Below, one piece after another: positions 22,990 through 33,764 of a DNA stretch of 64,000 bases. The position numbers were made by a program, and so were the translations under genes. This DNA is from Massospora cicadina (taxonomy: Eukaryota > Entomophthoromycota > Entomophthoromycetes > Entomophthorales > Entomophthoraceae). The stretch covers positions 124,001 to 188,000 of the forward strand of contig JAKSZP010002666.1 of assembly GCA_022478985.1 (NCBI GenBank), read 5' to 3'. The notes under the pieces are model-generated. The model did no database searches. It worked only from the letters and a program-made list of their open reading frames with translations, and was not told the origin of the DNA. The stretch's first letter is position 1. Each line of letters opens with the position of its first letter.

Positions 22990-24043
22990 GGCAGAAGTTT
23001 ATTGTTTCTCCTTTGGCTGGACCAAGTTGACCTGATCCTTCATTTTGCATTGTCCAAAGGTATTGGCGAAATGACCAGGTCGTTCATAATTATTACATTT
23101 TATTTGGGGCTTATTACCCGTTATAGAAATTTCATACTGTTTATCTTGATTCCCACGTTTGTTGAAATCTCTGGATTTATCAGGGAATCGTCCCAAACCC
23201 TTACTATTGTTCAACTGGTAGTTCGGCCTATATGTCCAATTTGGTGCCTCAAACGTTGCACCCAAGACCTTTAGATGATATACCATTTGGAAAATGGTGT
23301 ATTTGCTAGTAAGTGTAAATGTCATCATTCAGTGCAAATCTTGATGAGGGCGCAACGCATTCTGCATTGCTATCCTTCCAAACAATCAGTCATTATATTA
23401 GCCCCACTATGATTTGTGCTTCCTCATAAAAAATAATTGGCAAATTCACTCACTTTTTCATCCTTCTTAAACAAAATTTCCATAAATTGGTCTACCAGGA
23501 TGACTTCTTATCTGCACTACCAAGTTCTTTCAGAATCACATCCTTTGCCTCCTTATAGCTCCAGTTCTCCCCGCAAAGGTTAGGCAATTCTAGATTAGAC
23601 ACAAAGTATTGAGGCAAATTACAACGGTGAAAGCTTTAAGCCAGTTGCTATACCCATACATTGGCATCTCAAAAAACGGAAGAAGGCAGGCGCTTTATTC
23701 TGAAGGAAAACAGGCAACTTTGGAGTGCTCTTAAAATTTTTGATGATGATTGGTGCATTATTTTTAATCAGAATTTGAGCGGACACTGGAGTTGCTTCAG
23801 GCGTAACTTCAGGAAACGCCACAATGGTTGGGGAATTTCCCAAACAGATTGGATTGTTCTGTCAACACAAATTTCTACTTCAATAAATGCCAACACATCC
23901 TCAAATAATTTTACTTCATGGTACTCATCTTGTGAGCAAGTACATTTAGAGTGTTTGAGGTCATCCAATCATCTAATGACTAAACCTCCAAGCCAAGTGT
24001 TTCAATCATCTTTCCAATGTTGACAATTTTTATTTATTCCCGC
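22990..24043 (-). pseudogene. Element C gag, capsid and knuckle part
   Basis: The minus-strand frame 23328-22999 ends with CNNYERPGHFANTFGQC. This is a CCHC-type knuckle in which the second Cys is Tyr and spacing is disturbed, followed by lysine-rich sequence. Upstream (23970-23400) a capsid-like stretch is broken by many stops, including YSNWLKAFTVV and NCLTFAGRTGAIRRQRM. H2 inserted immediately upstream at 24059. Confidence 0.65.
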
Positions 24044-24058
24044 TTGTAAAGGTGCTTT

Positions 24059-25974
24059 CTTTTTTCGTACTAGTGATGCCCAACCCAAAAGGGGGAGACG
24101 CCACACATCTTTATCCACAAATGCGCCAAACTTAGGAATTATCATAAATTAAAAGATTCCTATTATAGCCCCTAGGTTATCATCCTAGGAAGCCGTATCA
24201 GATGGCGAGGAGGCTTTGGGGAAACTTTTGTCTGGTGCCCACTTTAGCTTTTGGACCATAGCGGACAGCATTGGGGTGGGAGCATCAGTGACATGGGGCA
24301 TAAGGAGGTATAATTGGGGGTTTTATTCATTAATGAGGCTGGCGGTGTCCATCGCCTCAATGTATTGAGCAAGTTGATGCTCAGCAAGATGATGAGAGCT
24401 GGCACACAAGTAAATGACTTGAAGCACTGGTTGGGTTTTTGAAAACTGGGGTTAGAAAGAGAAGTTTTTGCCACATCAATGCAAGTGTGTCTCGCATTGA
24501 AAGCAAGCTCCTCAATTTTGTACTTTGTATCTTCCTCAAAATCATGAGGAAAATTGGGGATAGGAATACCCTCAACAAGGGGCTTCATTGTCCCATGGAG
24601 TTGCTGGCAGAGGAGGGTGTTGGCTGGGTCAACTAGAGCTGTAAATGCCATTTTGTTAATATTTATTAAACGGGAAACCCATTTTTTGGATGAAAATGGT
24701 GGGAACATGATATGAGAGGGTCAATGTAGAACTCTATAAAGCAAAATCAGGTTTCACGTGGCATGGACGTTTGTCCTCATCAATCCATTCAAGAGCCTAG
24801 AATTTATTGGATTTGGCCAGCGCTGGGCCAGCTACAGGATTTGGGGCTGTGGCCAGAGCTGATTGGCCAGATGCTGTCGACCATGGCAGCTCAGCTGAAA
24901 CAGGTTCAGCCATCAACTCAAGACTCCATTTTTTGGTTGAATTTTCAAAATTCTGTAAATTTTCTTAAATTTTGATTGTCCACTGCTTTGAAGCAATACC
25001 AGAATTTCCCAACGTTGGGGCGGGTTGGTCAAGCCCCATTCAAAAATTGGAGTAAGGCAGCTGCCAGGGCGGCCCCAAGCCCTGAGTGGCGGATGCAGCA
25101 GAAGTGGAGACCATGGGGCATTTGCACTTCAAGTGGTCAAGATGAAAGCACAAGGGGCAAATGGCGCAGCTGTTTTTGACGCGCAACCAGAATGAGTGAT
25201 CAGGGGCAGATCTGATCATAGTGTGGGGGAATCGCGAGGTGAGATTTACAATGAAATGGTGGATTGTTGCAAAGGCGTGAGGCCCTGCCAACTGATCCGC
25301 CCCATTGGGAACCACAAACTGTAACATGAGGTCTGCGCCATAAATGGCCAAACCCTCCATGAGCTCATGGCGGAGGCATTTGGGGGAAGGAAAGAGGGCA
25401 ATCTGGTGAACTGGACCACCTAAGTGGCCTCATTTGGGAGCTGGGTGTGAATGGTGGGCAAAGAAATTTTTTTTAAAATTAATTGCAGCTTGGCTGCTGC
25501 AACTGCATCAGCTTCATAGCAGAAGCCAAGGTCAAAGACCCCTTAAAGGGGTGGAAATCAATAAACCTGGCGGGTTTATAAACTGCCATTGCCATCTCAA
25601 TGATGGCTGCACTTGCATATGGGAAGATATTCCAATATTCAACCCTGAGGCTGAAATGCAAATTGTACTGTGGATCAACAAAGGGCTCTGGAGCACCGCC
25701 TGAGAGCTGGCAAAGTGGTAGGTCAAGTCCTGAGGGGGGACATAACGCCCAGTAGCGTTGGGAGGGGTAGCAGAGCCAGCATGGGCACACTTTGGCAGCA
25801 GACGAAAGACACCAGATGGTGATGCACCATAACCCCAAGCTGGGTCAGCAGGCATTGATTGCATTGACATCAGTAAGTTTGGCTCAATTGAGCGGTTGTT
25901 TTTTGTATTTTTAAAAAAATCCGAATTTGGCTTCAATTTGGGTATTATAGCAAAAGAAAGATCTTTGTAAAGGT
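24059..25974 (-). mobile_element. Element H, copy 2 (about 1.92 kb)
   Basis: A 1916-bp insertion flanked by an identical 15-bp direct repeat, TTGTAAAGGTGCTTT, at 24044-24058 and 25975-25989. It aligns with H1 and H3 in the same orientation and order. Read on the coding strand (minus), its 3' end finishes in GAAAAAAG, a short A-run next to the duplication. Its 5' side carries about 60 bases of A/T-rich sequence. The perfect flanks make this the clearest H copy and give its borders exactly. Confidence 0.85.
24244..25936 (-). pseudogene. H-family protein, copy 2 (best knuckle)
   Basis: A likely start codon lies near 25936 on the minus strand. The order is PADPAWGYGASPSGVFRLLP, GRYVPPQDLTYHFASSQAV, KPARFIDFHPFKG (other frame), a middle segment, then at 25118-25159 C-PL-C-FHLD-H-LKCK-C. 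That is a canonical C-x2-C-x4-H-x4-C spacing. The C-terminal part (24708-24244) has DPANTLLCQQLHGTMKPLVE and helices. Two or more frameshifts separate the parts. No polymerase, endonuclease or transposase is encoded. It is probably a nucleic-acid-binding protein; beyond that I do not assign a function. Confidence 0.55.
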
Positions 25975-25989
25975 GCTTTTAAGGTTTTG

Positions 25990-27100
25990 TTTTCTTTCAG
26001 CAGTGTAGCCTCTCATTTTAGTATTGAATAAATGTATATCTCAAAGTTCTACTTTTTATTCTTGAACATTTCATCATTTAATTTGATGACTTTAAGCTTC
26101 AACAAATCTAAATTTAGATTGAGTCGCCAATTATAATGCATTCTTACTAACAAACTTCTATTTCCAAATAGAAATTATTGGTTTTCACTCTTGTTTTCTC
26201 ACTAAGTCTTTCAAACTTTCTCTATATCATTGATGGTATTAATAAATTTATGTCTACTCTTAATTAAAATTGAGCATGACGTGTGTAATTTAGGTTTGGA
26301 AATGACCATTGGCTCAGTTGTCCCCTGAGCTCATTTCAAATCAGCAATATTTGATTCAACCAATCAGTAGTGATAGTCCACATCATGCTTTAATCAGTGA
26401 TTAAACCCAATCTGATTGATAATCTATTCGATTATCCATTGAAGTTGGGTTTCAGATCAACCACCAGATTTATAATTTGAGTTTTAAATTGCTGAACACA
26501 TTGTGATTTAGAGCCCAATCCAGCACAAATTTGCTGAAATCTGATGTCTAGTTGTCACTTTAAAACCTTCTGTTGTACACAGTTGAGTTGAGTGTAATAA
26601 ACTAGACTGCCAATCATCCCTTGTTGTCAGATTTGGATAGCTCTCATGTTTTGGTTAGTTGGCAGCACACACTTTATAACATAATCACCAATGTTACCAA
26701 TGCTTTACAGATATCCCGCTAAGGTTGAAGTGTTCATATTGAGGAAGTTTTAAAAGTGTCGCCTTTGCTCTTCCTGATTGGCAGTGTGGTAAATAATCCA
26801 CATCTTCAATAAAGAGTATCAGTTGGTAAATTTGAAATCCTCTCCTTGAGATATCACTAATATTTGATAAATTTTCTCAGTTTCAATATAAAGGTGGTTC
26901 ATATATTATTATAGCATTCTCATTCACTCCTATCATTTTTTTTTTGATAGATGATATAGATGATATATTGGGAATCTCCTAGCATACCCGCCTATAATTG
27001 GATATTTCCTCGATGTGCTGCTGATGATCCTGCTTCCTTTTTTTTAATGCTCCATATTAGTTAAATAAATTTGCATTATTAATTTCATATTAACTTTACC
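25990..27100. other. Unassigned AT-rich sequence between H2 and the C 5' LTR
   Basis: About 1.1 kb where the C leader and gag N-terminus would be expected. No open frame above about 60 codons and no gag motif is visible. Read on the minus strand, a segment from TGATAGGAGTG (about 26940) to AAGAATGCA (about 26135), followed by TTATAATTGGCGACTC, resembles an LTR plus primer site of another family. I find no matching flanks. Confidence 0.3.
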
Positions 27101-27120
27101 AACCCCTTTAGTGAGCACCA
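27101..27120 (-). other. Primer-binding site of element C
   Basis: Minus-strand TGGTGCTCACTAAAGGGG starts two bases inside the LTR border, nearly the same as in A2, B1 and B2. Confidence 0.65.
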
Positions 27121-27122
27121 CA

Positions 27123-27848
27123 TGTTAAAACTGTGAGGTTTTCACTGGTTCACAGGTTCACTTAAAAACTGAATCTGAAATAAAATACAGACCTAGTAAT
27201 TGTATAAAGACAATTAGCTTAATCAAGTTTGAGTAAATAGGTAGTTTCAGCCCTGCTCTGGAGTTGACACTAGACAAGAATATTCTTCAACAAGAGGAAG
27301 ATGAGATACAGTATATAATAAAATATAAGATATAGGTTTAAGGTATCTTAGTAAAATTAGGTAATATTTACAGGCAAAAGTAAGGATACATGTGTAGGGG
27401 TAAGTCATGGTAACCACAATGGTATCTGCATGCCTAGCCAACAAAAAAAGGATATTGGTCTATTTTTGGAAAAGATTCCAGCTGATTTTCACAATGAATA
27501 GCATATTTAAATCACAATTATATTAGCCCACATGTTGGCTACAACCCAACGATTTCTTATGAGTAATTGTCCATTTCAACTGACTTACTCATATCTACGT
27601 TGTCAGAAACAAATACCAACAAAATTGAAACCATAATTATCATTGGATATGATCCTCTGAGAATTACAATTAATCATTTGTCAGTTATTATTACTAAATA
27701 GACAACATAATCAAATTATCATCTAAAGCTTTATGAATAATCTAAATTTTATATAAGACCAGCATTCTGATCAATTTAAAGCTTAATCACTTTCAAGATG
27801 TATAAGGTAGTCATATAAAATCCTCACACCTTAGCAGTCAACTTATCA
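27123..27848 (-). repeat. Element C, 5' LTR
   Basis: 726 bp, plus-strand ends TGTTAAAACTGTG and CAACTTATCA. It matches 17032-17836. A1 gag resumes directly to its right. Confidence 0.8.
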
Positions 27849-28470
27849 ACCTGGCACTGGTTGTGCCATTTGCTTACAATCAAATTATTATTCCAGGCCA
27901 TATTACGAAAGCCAAGGGTGCAGACCCTACAGGGTGATTGTTTTGAATGAGGTCAGCCTGGTCACCTTTCCTGATGTTGCCCCAACCGTTGGATCCACTA
28001 CATACAGCAGGATCAATACTACCAGGGAAAAGATGAAGCAGATTAGATACAGGACTCTCTACCTCCGTTATCCCAACCCCCAAAAGCCCACCTGAACCTA
28101 TTGTAGTATATTCATAGGAGATCCCTCAGTAAGACAACGGGTTTTTATATCAGCAGACAGTTGGAGGGGCAAATGTAATGACATGGGTGCAAACTGAGGC
28201 TACGGTGGAAGAAGAACTCAGGAGAAAATGAAGACATACGCCTGTCAAATATTTAACAAAGCTGCCTTAAATGAGCTGGACTAGCCTCAGTTGCACTTAA
28301 ACTGAAAGGTGTAAATGTCGCCTTCCAGTAGATGCTATTGCCAAAGAATATCATAAGTAGGTGAGGGGATTATGAGCTTCCTTGTGAAAAGAGATCCCTA
28401 AATTGTCCCCATATTAAACAGTCAAAATTCTTCTTATTCTGAGTGTACATACTGTGATATTTTTGTAGCA
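27849..28470 (+). pseudogene. Element A1 gag, last part
   Basis: It continues A1 gag after C and aligns with A2 35150-35790: shared ACGGGTTTTTATA followed by CAG, and CATACGCCTGTCAAAT in A1 against CATACGCCCGTCAAAT in A2. A knuckle-like stretch visible in A2 (CGHPGYLAQSCPNC-like) is not readable here. Confidence 0.65.
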
Positions 28471-28740
28471 AAAATTGAGCTCGCCTTATATTAGATATGG
28501 GCACCCCAGTCAACATAGTCTCCACTAAGTTAGTGGAGAAGTATAATTTAAAACCTGATGTAGTTGATCAAATCATGTATGGGACTGCTGGAGTGTAAAG
28601 CAAGGTCTCTGATGGAGTATATAGCGAGCTAGCTTTGCAGTTTGGGTCAATTGTCATGGTAGCTCTGACAATAGTGTTAACAATCAGTAATTATGACCTG
28701 TTAATTGAAACTGTTTTCGTGTTACACTTCAATGAAGTCG
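28470..28740 (+). pseudogene. Element A1 protease
   Basis: The frame near 28485 reads LILDMGTPVNIVSTKLVEKY, an aspartic protease loop with D-M-G in place of D-S/T-G. It continues to SNYDLLIETVF, the counterpart of YDMLIGTQF in B1. One stop interrupts it. In A2 the same loop is the site of the B2 insertion. Confidence 0.75.
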
Positions 28741-28859
28741 TTGATATGATGGAGGAGATGATCAAAAATTGGGTCATTGGATCAAATCTACTTTACCTCT
28801 AGCGAGTACCAAAAGATCTAGTGCATATGGGACATATCAGCCTTGCATATAGTGATGGG

Positions 28860-29290
28860 GTGATTCCATTTTGCTACCATCAACTAAAGAGAAAAACCTA
28901 GCCCTTCCCAAGAAGACATATGAATATCAAGGGTTGCCCCTAAGAGCTGCTGGGCCTATGTCCATCCCCTCAGAATACCACGTAATAGTACACACTAATT
29001 TAGAGGTGGAACTGCCAGCCAGAATCTTTGGGAAAAGATTGGGCCCTATCAGCAATCACAGCTTGAAGCTCTTGTGCATCTAGGCATATATACTCATGGG
29101 ACATGGGGAGATCAAGGTCTTTGTAGCAAATCTACAGAACAAACCAAGCAAATCCGCTGTCATCAAATAGTGGATTCTTTACACTTGACTCCAGTTGATG
29201 AGGGCAATCATATTCACGAGTTTGGGTTGCTGTAGGATTTGGCTTACTGGTTGATTCACATCCCAGTGTAATGATTCTGGTACCGCGCAA
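28860..29290 (+). pseudogene. Element A1 dUTPase-like domain
   Basis: The frame 28871-29083 gives IPSEYHVIVHTNLEVELPAR, then IFGKRLGPISNHSLKL. Other frames continue with IYTHGTWGDQG and a KQIRCHQIVDSLHL-like end. It aligns with A2 57400-57720, which keeps VPDGLYGEIIGPYQ and the rest more clearly. See the A2 entry for the motif comparison. Confidence 0.5.
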
Positions 29291-29399
29291 TATCTTAGTC
29301 AGGTATCAGAATAACAGAAGGACCAGAAAATATCTTTATTTAAATTATAGGGATATTTTTGCTGTTGATGACCATTATTTAGGGTGCGTCTAGGGATAA

Positions 29400-30130
29400 T
29401 CCTCCGATTGGTATGGGAGAACATCCCTCTATCATGTCTCAGCCAATCGGCCAATCTAGTGCATCTGAGGAAGTAGTAACTGAGGAAATTGAAAAGCATC
29501 TGGTGCAAGAGATGTTCGAAATGTCTAAAAGTCTGTGGGCTTTTCCTGTACTGATTGTAAAAAGAAGGATGGTACTAACTAGATGGTAATAGATAATCAG
29601 AAAGCTCAACATTTTACTAAAAAGGACTCATATCCCTTGCCTCAGATAGATGATGCTCTGGATTGGTTAGGTATAACTCATTACTCCTTGGTGATAAAAT
29701 TGGTATCATACTTCTGGTAAATCAAGGTGCCTGCGGTGGAACAGAAGAACTGCGCCATTATCACGTCCAAGGGTTTTATCAACAGGCCATATGCCACAAG
29801 GGCTGTGTAATGCCCTGACTACATTCCAACGGGCCATGGACACTAGATCTCTGCAACCTGAAGCTGTCATGCATGCTTGTGTACCTTGACAATATTAATG
29901 TCTTTTTGCATACATTCAATGAACATCTTACCCATTTGGAGGAGGTCTTCTGCTATCTTGCTGAGGCTAACATCAAGGTCAAGCCTCATAAATGCCAATC
30001 CTTCAAAGTTTAGTTGGAGTACCTAGGGTTTTTAGTAGATGCAACTGGTCTTAAACCTCAACTGGGAAAGTTGGAAGCTATTCAGGAAATTACTTCGCCA
30101 TACAGTAATTGTGACATACAAGTATTCTTA
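29400..30130 (+). pseudogene. Element A1 reverse transcriptase
   Basis: The order of RT blocks is visible: KSLWAFPVLIVKKKDGTN near 29530, PLPQIDDALDWLG near 29640, MPQGLCNALTTFQRAMD near 29790 and MLVYLDNINVFLHTFNEHL near 29880. The catalytic YxDD box reads YLDN, so the second Asp is Asn. A2 shows the same change. Frameshifts lie near 29700 and 29850. Confidence 0.8.
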
Positions 30131-30437
30131 AGGATGGTGGGCTGCTACTGACGCTTTTTATCTATCTTCAGTTGTATTGGGGGTTTTTTATTTGAAAGCT
30201 TCTAAAGAACGATGCTGTGTTTCATGGACTTAATTCTAACTGTGCTCCTTTGACACCCCTTTAACGGTGTTGTTCAGGGCACCAGTGCTATGCTATGTCT
30301 AATTTTGATAAGGAATTCATTGTCCAGACGGATGAATCCCTTGCCGTTGGGGTGGTCCTATTCCAAAAAGACAATGAGGGGGAGGAGCACCCCGTCGCAT
30401 ACCTCAGTTTGAGTCTAACTGGCATGAACATAATATT
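30130..30437 (+). pseudogene. Element A1 RNase H, first part
   Basis: FIVQTDESLAVGVVLFQKDN and EEHPVAYL mark the first strands of RNase H (the family has TDASxxxxGAVLxQ). The reading is cut at 30437 by H3 and continues at 32357. Confidence 0.7.
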
Positions 30438-32356
30438 AATTAACTGAGGCAAGCCAACTAGGAGACGTACAATACTGAAACTGAAACTCCAAAACTCAAC
30501 CAACCAAAAAACATGAACTGACCGCTCTTATTGAGCAGCGAGACACAAAAATAAATGAGAGAAATAACATACCAGGTGGCACATAGGTGAGCCGCTTAAC
30601 CCTCCATGGCAGGGGGAGGGGGATCAGGAGGATCATCATCAGAATCACCTTTTTAAGGTGGATTAATGCTTAGAGCAAGGGGGTTGGGGCATCCTTGGGA
30701 TGAGGGTTGAGGTGAAGTAGATAGCTGTTGATATTGGCAATTTGGGCCTGGATCAAAGCCTCTATGAGTTTAGAAACATAGTGTTCAGCATGGATGCGGG
30801 CATCATGAAGTTGTCCTAAATTCGCAATATTAACTCTGGTGAGATGTGTGGATGAGGAGAAATCTACCAGTTCAGCAACACATCTAACAGATATGGTGGC
30901 AGTTTAATAGAGGTGTTGGATTTCCTCTTGTGCAGTAAGAGGAAAATCGGAGAATAATAAGGGGGTGTAGCCCTTTTTTAATTCCGTGACAGATTTTGGC
31001 ATCTCTCTGCAAAGATGGCGTTTTTGGGTGAGGCCACTGTGGCCCCAGCAAGCTGTTGGTTCTTTGGAAAGGGGAGCATTGGTTTTTGGGACATATTGCT
31101 TGGTCAGTGAGGCATCCAAGTTTGAATTCTTTTGGGGTTCTAAATCAAATGATAACCCGTGGTGGGACATTTTCACCATATTTGTCACTTCATCCATTAA
31201 GTTCTAAGGATATTAAATTGCCTTGGTAATCTCTGGCGATAGGTGTCTATGGTTGGATAAATTTTGGATCGGAGATTTTAATGATTGAAAATGGGTCCAA
31301 ATCTGCTCCCAAATGGTTAAATGGTGTAGATTGGCAGGCTTGGATTTTCTCCAGTTTGGATTTGGCTGGCTTGGAAAGTAGTTGCTCAATTTTGTTGCTA
31401 ATTCAATGAGTGCTCAACTGGGGGGGTGGGGCAGCGAAAATCCCCATTAAAATGCTTTTGGTGTAGCCTCATGGGTGGAATGGCTCATATTTGCAGGGTT
31501 TGAATTGTATTGACATGTTTTGTGTGTGGTCCAACTTATGGCAGAAGGAAAAATTGTGCAACCATTGTCGATATGAGCCCAAAAGAAAAGGCCAGGTGTG
31601 GATGGGATGTAGCATGCGGTAGGATGTGCTGGGCCATGTTCAGCTGGTAGGGGGTAATGGTAACCATTGCCTGAGGTTCTGCGAGGCGCTCAGCACCACT
31701 TGTGACGATGAATTGAAGGATGGTGTTTTTGCTATAAGTGTACAGCTTTAAAATCAACTCCTCATACAGTGTTTGAGGGCGAAGGTGTTAGATGATATTT
31801 TCAAAGGTCACCACAAGTTTGGTATCATCTGAGAGGTGTTTGGGTGATGATTAAAGGTTTGTTGTCATATATTAAGGGCTTAGCTGCCACAGCGGCCACG
31901 TCCTCTCCAGTGGGCAAGCCTATGTCAAAATAGCCTTATAAGGGTGGAAGTATATAAATCCTTCCAGTGTAAAAATGGCAGTTGCCAGCTCAATTATTGC
32001 TTTGTCATTATTTGGAAGAAGTGTCCATACTCAGCTTTGAGTAAAAAGTGGACAGTAGATTGAGGTAGGACTAAGGAATGGAGGCAGTAGGGTGAAATTG
32101 TGTGAGGTAGAGTGCTAAGTCCCTTGGAGGAACATAGCGACCATATGTATTTGGCGAATTGGACAAGTCAGCCCTCACAAATTTGCCTTCAGGGCAGTAA
32201 ACGGTAGTGGGTGGAGCCCCACTGACCCACACAGGGGCAGCAGGTGGTGGATCTGAGGACTTATATTGTATATTTGATGCGGTGAAGCGTTGTTGGTAAA
32301 TTGACTTTTTTCAAAATCGCTCAAAAGTGATGTTGAGCGGAAAAGGATCATCCTTC
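30438..32356 (-). mobile_element. Element H, copy 3 (about 1.92 kb)
   Basis: A 1919-bp insertion in the RNase H of A1, flanked by CATGAACATAATATT (30423-30437) and CATGAACATATTTAT (32357-32371). The first 10 bases are identical and 12 of 15 match. A2 at 58868-58890 shows the unoccupied site. It aligns with H1 and H2 end to end: the left end reads TGAGGCAAGCCAACTAGG and the right end GAGCGGAAAAGG. No TIR or LTR is present. Confidence 0.8.
30600..32340 (-). pseudogene. H-family protein, copy 3
   Basis: Minus-strand remnant parallel to H1 and H2. It has SDFEKSQFTNN near the start, GRYVPPRDLALYLTQ, then GYFDIGLPTGEDVAA. The C-terminal frame 31197-30904 continues downstream as VNIANLGQLHDARIHAEHYV and KLIEALIQAQIANINSYLL. 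The knuckle region (near 31560) is degraded beyond recognition. The C-terminal third is the clearest of the three copies and shows heptad-like leucine spacing. Function unknown. Confidence 0.5.
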
Positions 32357-33209
32357 CATGAACATATTTATACCATGACAAATATGGAGTAATTAGGGTG
32401 ATATATGCATATAACCAATTCAGGGTGTACTTGCATATAGTGAAGCTTAAAATTATAACAGATCATAATTCATTATACTGGTTGCAGAATTTCAAGGGGC
32501 CTGAAGGGCGTCTAACCCAATGGGCCATCAAACTACAGCTTATGACTGAGATCCTCCACCAACCTATAGCAAGACACCAGAATGAAGATTACTTGTCAAG
32601 GCTACCAATGGTTGCTATCACAGCATATCTGATGATGTGATTTATGATAAAACGCTCAGCAGAAAGTACAATGATAAAATTCCTCAAGTTATGAAGGCAC
32701 TAAATGAGATGCGAGCTAATACTTATCAGCAGAATGGTGAGTTGTGCAAATGGATTGGAGACTCCACTTTTTTGCAACCCCTCAGCATGGCCTAACATTA
32801 TCTTGAATGTACAGAAGGCAGTCAGAAATGGTGGATTGTGAAATATATTGAAATTGGTGCGCCCTTGGCATTATTTGAAAACCATGAACTTTGATGTGCT
32901 TAAAAACATTTCCTGCTGTCACCCGTTAGCAAGTGGTAAAGATGTTTTGCCAGAAGACTTCATAAACAGTTAGTGAAACAATATTATTCTTGGCATATAG
33001 TTTCTTATTGAAGTTGGCCCCAGCCAACGGGAGCTAACCAGTCAAAATACATCCTTTTGGCGATTGACCACTTGACCAGGTTAGTTAAAGCATGGGCAAT
33101 ACAGAATTTAGGGGCGGTCACAATGGCCAAGTTCATTATGGAATGTATTGTCCAGCAACATGTCTGCTCTCAGTTACCTACCAACTTTTGTGATCCTAAT
33201 ATGGCTGGG
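32357..33209 (+). pseudogene. Element A1 RNase H end and truncated integrase
   Basis: The frame 32398-32640 finishes RNase H (KIITDHNSLYWLQNFKGPEG, RLTQWAIKL). Integrase follows with a broken zinc-binding end (ISCCHPLASGKD) and RLVKAWAIQNLG, the strand before the second catalytic Asp. It stops at 33209, where the middle A LTR begins. The remaining part, including the Glu region present in A2, is missing. Confidence 0.75.
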
Positions 33210-33745
33210 TGATAATCCTGAAATACCATACCAGATTGTCTATAATCCGCCAACCTTTATTTATAGATATAAATATTCAATCACCTTGGGATGAGGCGAT
33301 ATTAACCAATAAGGATAATATTGGATCACCTCCAAATAAGGCAACAAGGTGATGTCAACGTTTGACAAATAATTATTAGATCGCCTCAAACTAAGGCAAT
33401 AAGGAGTTTAAAAATACCATACTCTGAAAGAGCAAATGGAAAATGATGGAAATGAATAGACTAAATTAAAGAAGCGGTATCACCAAATCTGCTGATATAT
33501 AAGTGAGATGGGAGATTGAAGAAAGGAGGTTGTTAATTGGAAAAGAGAGCGGATCAGGAATAACCTGCTAAATATTTATTATATTAAGAAAAGTAGTGCT
33601 GTTGGGCTTATTGCTACATTTTAATAAATCTTAAATTTGTTTTAAAAAATGATAATCACTATATCATCCATCCGTTGCTCTGTGAAAATTAACTCTGTGC
33701 AAACCCTTCCAGAGGATCTTGCCAATTTCGCCCAAAACTACAACA
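33210..33745 (+). repeat. Element A, middle LTR
   Basis: It aligns with the outer A LTRs and is somewhat shorter (about 536 bp) because of small deletions. It is followed by a clear primer-binding site, so it served as the 5' LTR of A2. The first ten or so bases are worn (TGATAATCCTGAAATACC). Confidence 0.8.
33496..33503 (+). promoter_or_regulatory. TATA-like box of middle A LTR
   Basis: TATATAAGTGAGATG, the counterpart of the boxes at 2418 and 60712. Confidence 0.5.
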
Positions 33746-33746
33746 G

Positions 33747-33764
33747 TAGTGCTCACTACAGGGG
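33747..33764 (+). other. Primer-binding site of A2
   Basis: TAGTGCTCACTACAGGGG differs from the B2 site by two bases. Confidence 0.65.

Larger units (their letters stand above)
17032..27848 (-). mobile_element. Element C: Ty3/gypsy retrotransposon with H2 inside
   Basis: LTRs at 17032-17836 and 27123-27848 enclose a minus-strand gag, protease, dUTPase-like domain, RT, RNase H and integrase. The primer-binding site (minus) is at 27101-27120. The flanks ACCTT (17027-17031) and ACCTG (27849-27853) fit a 5-bp duplication with one change. A1 gag continues on both sides. H2 lies in the gag region. A plus-strand open region occupies the space between integrase and the 3' LTR. Confidence 0.85.
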
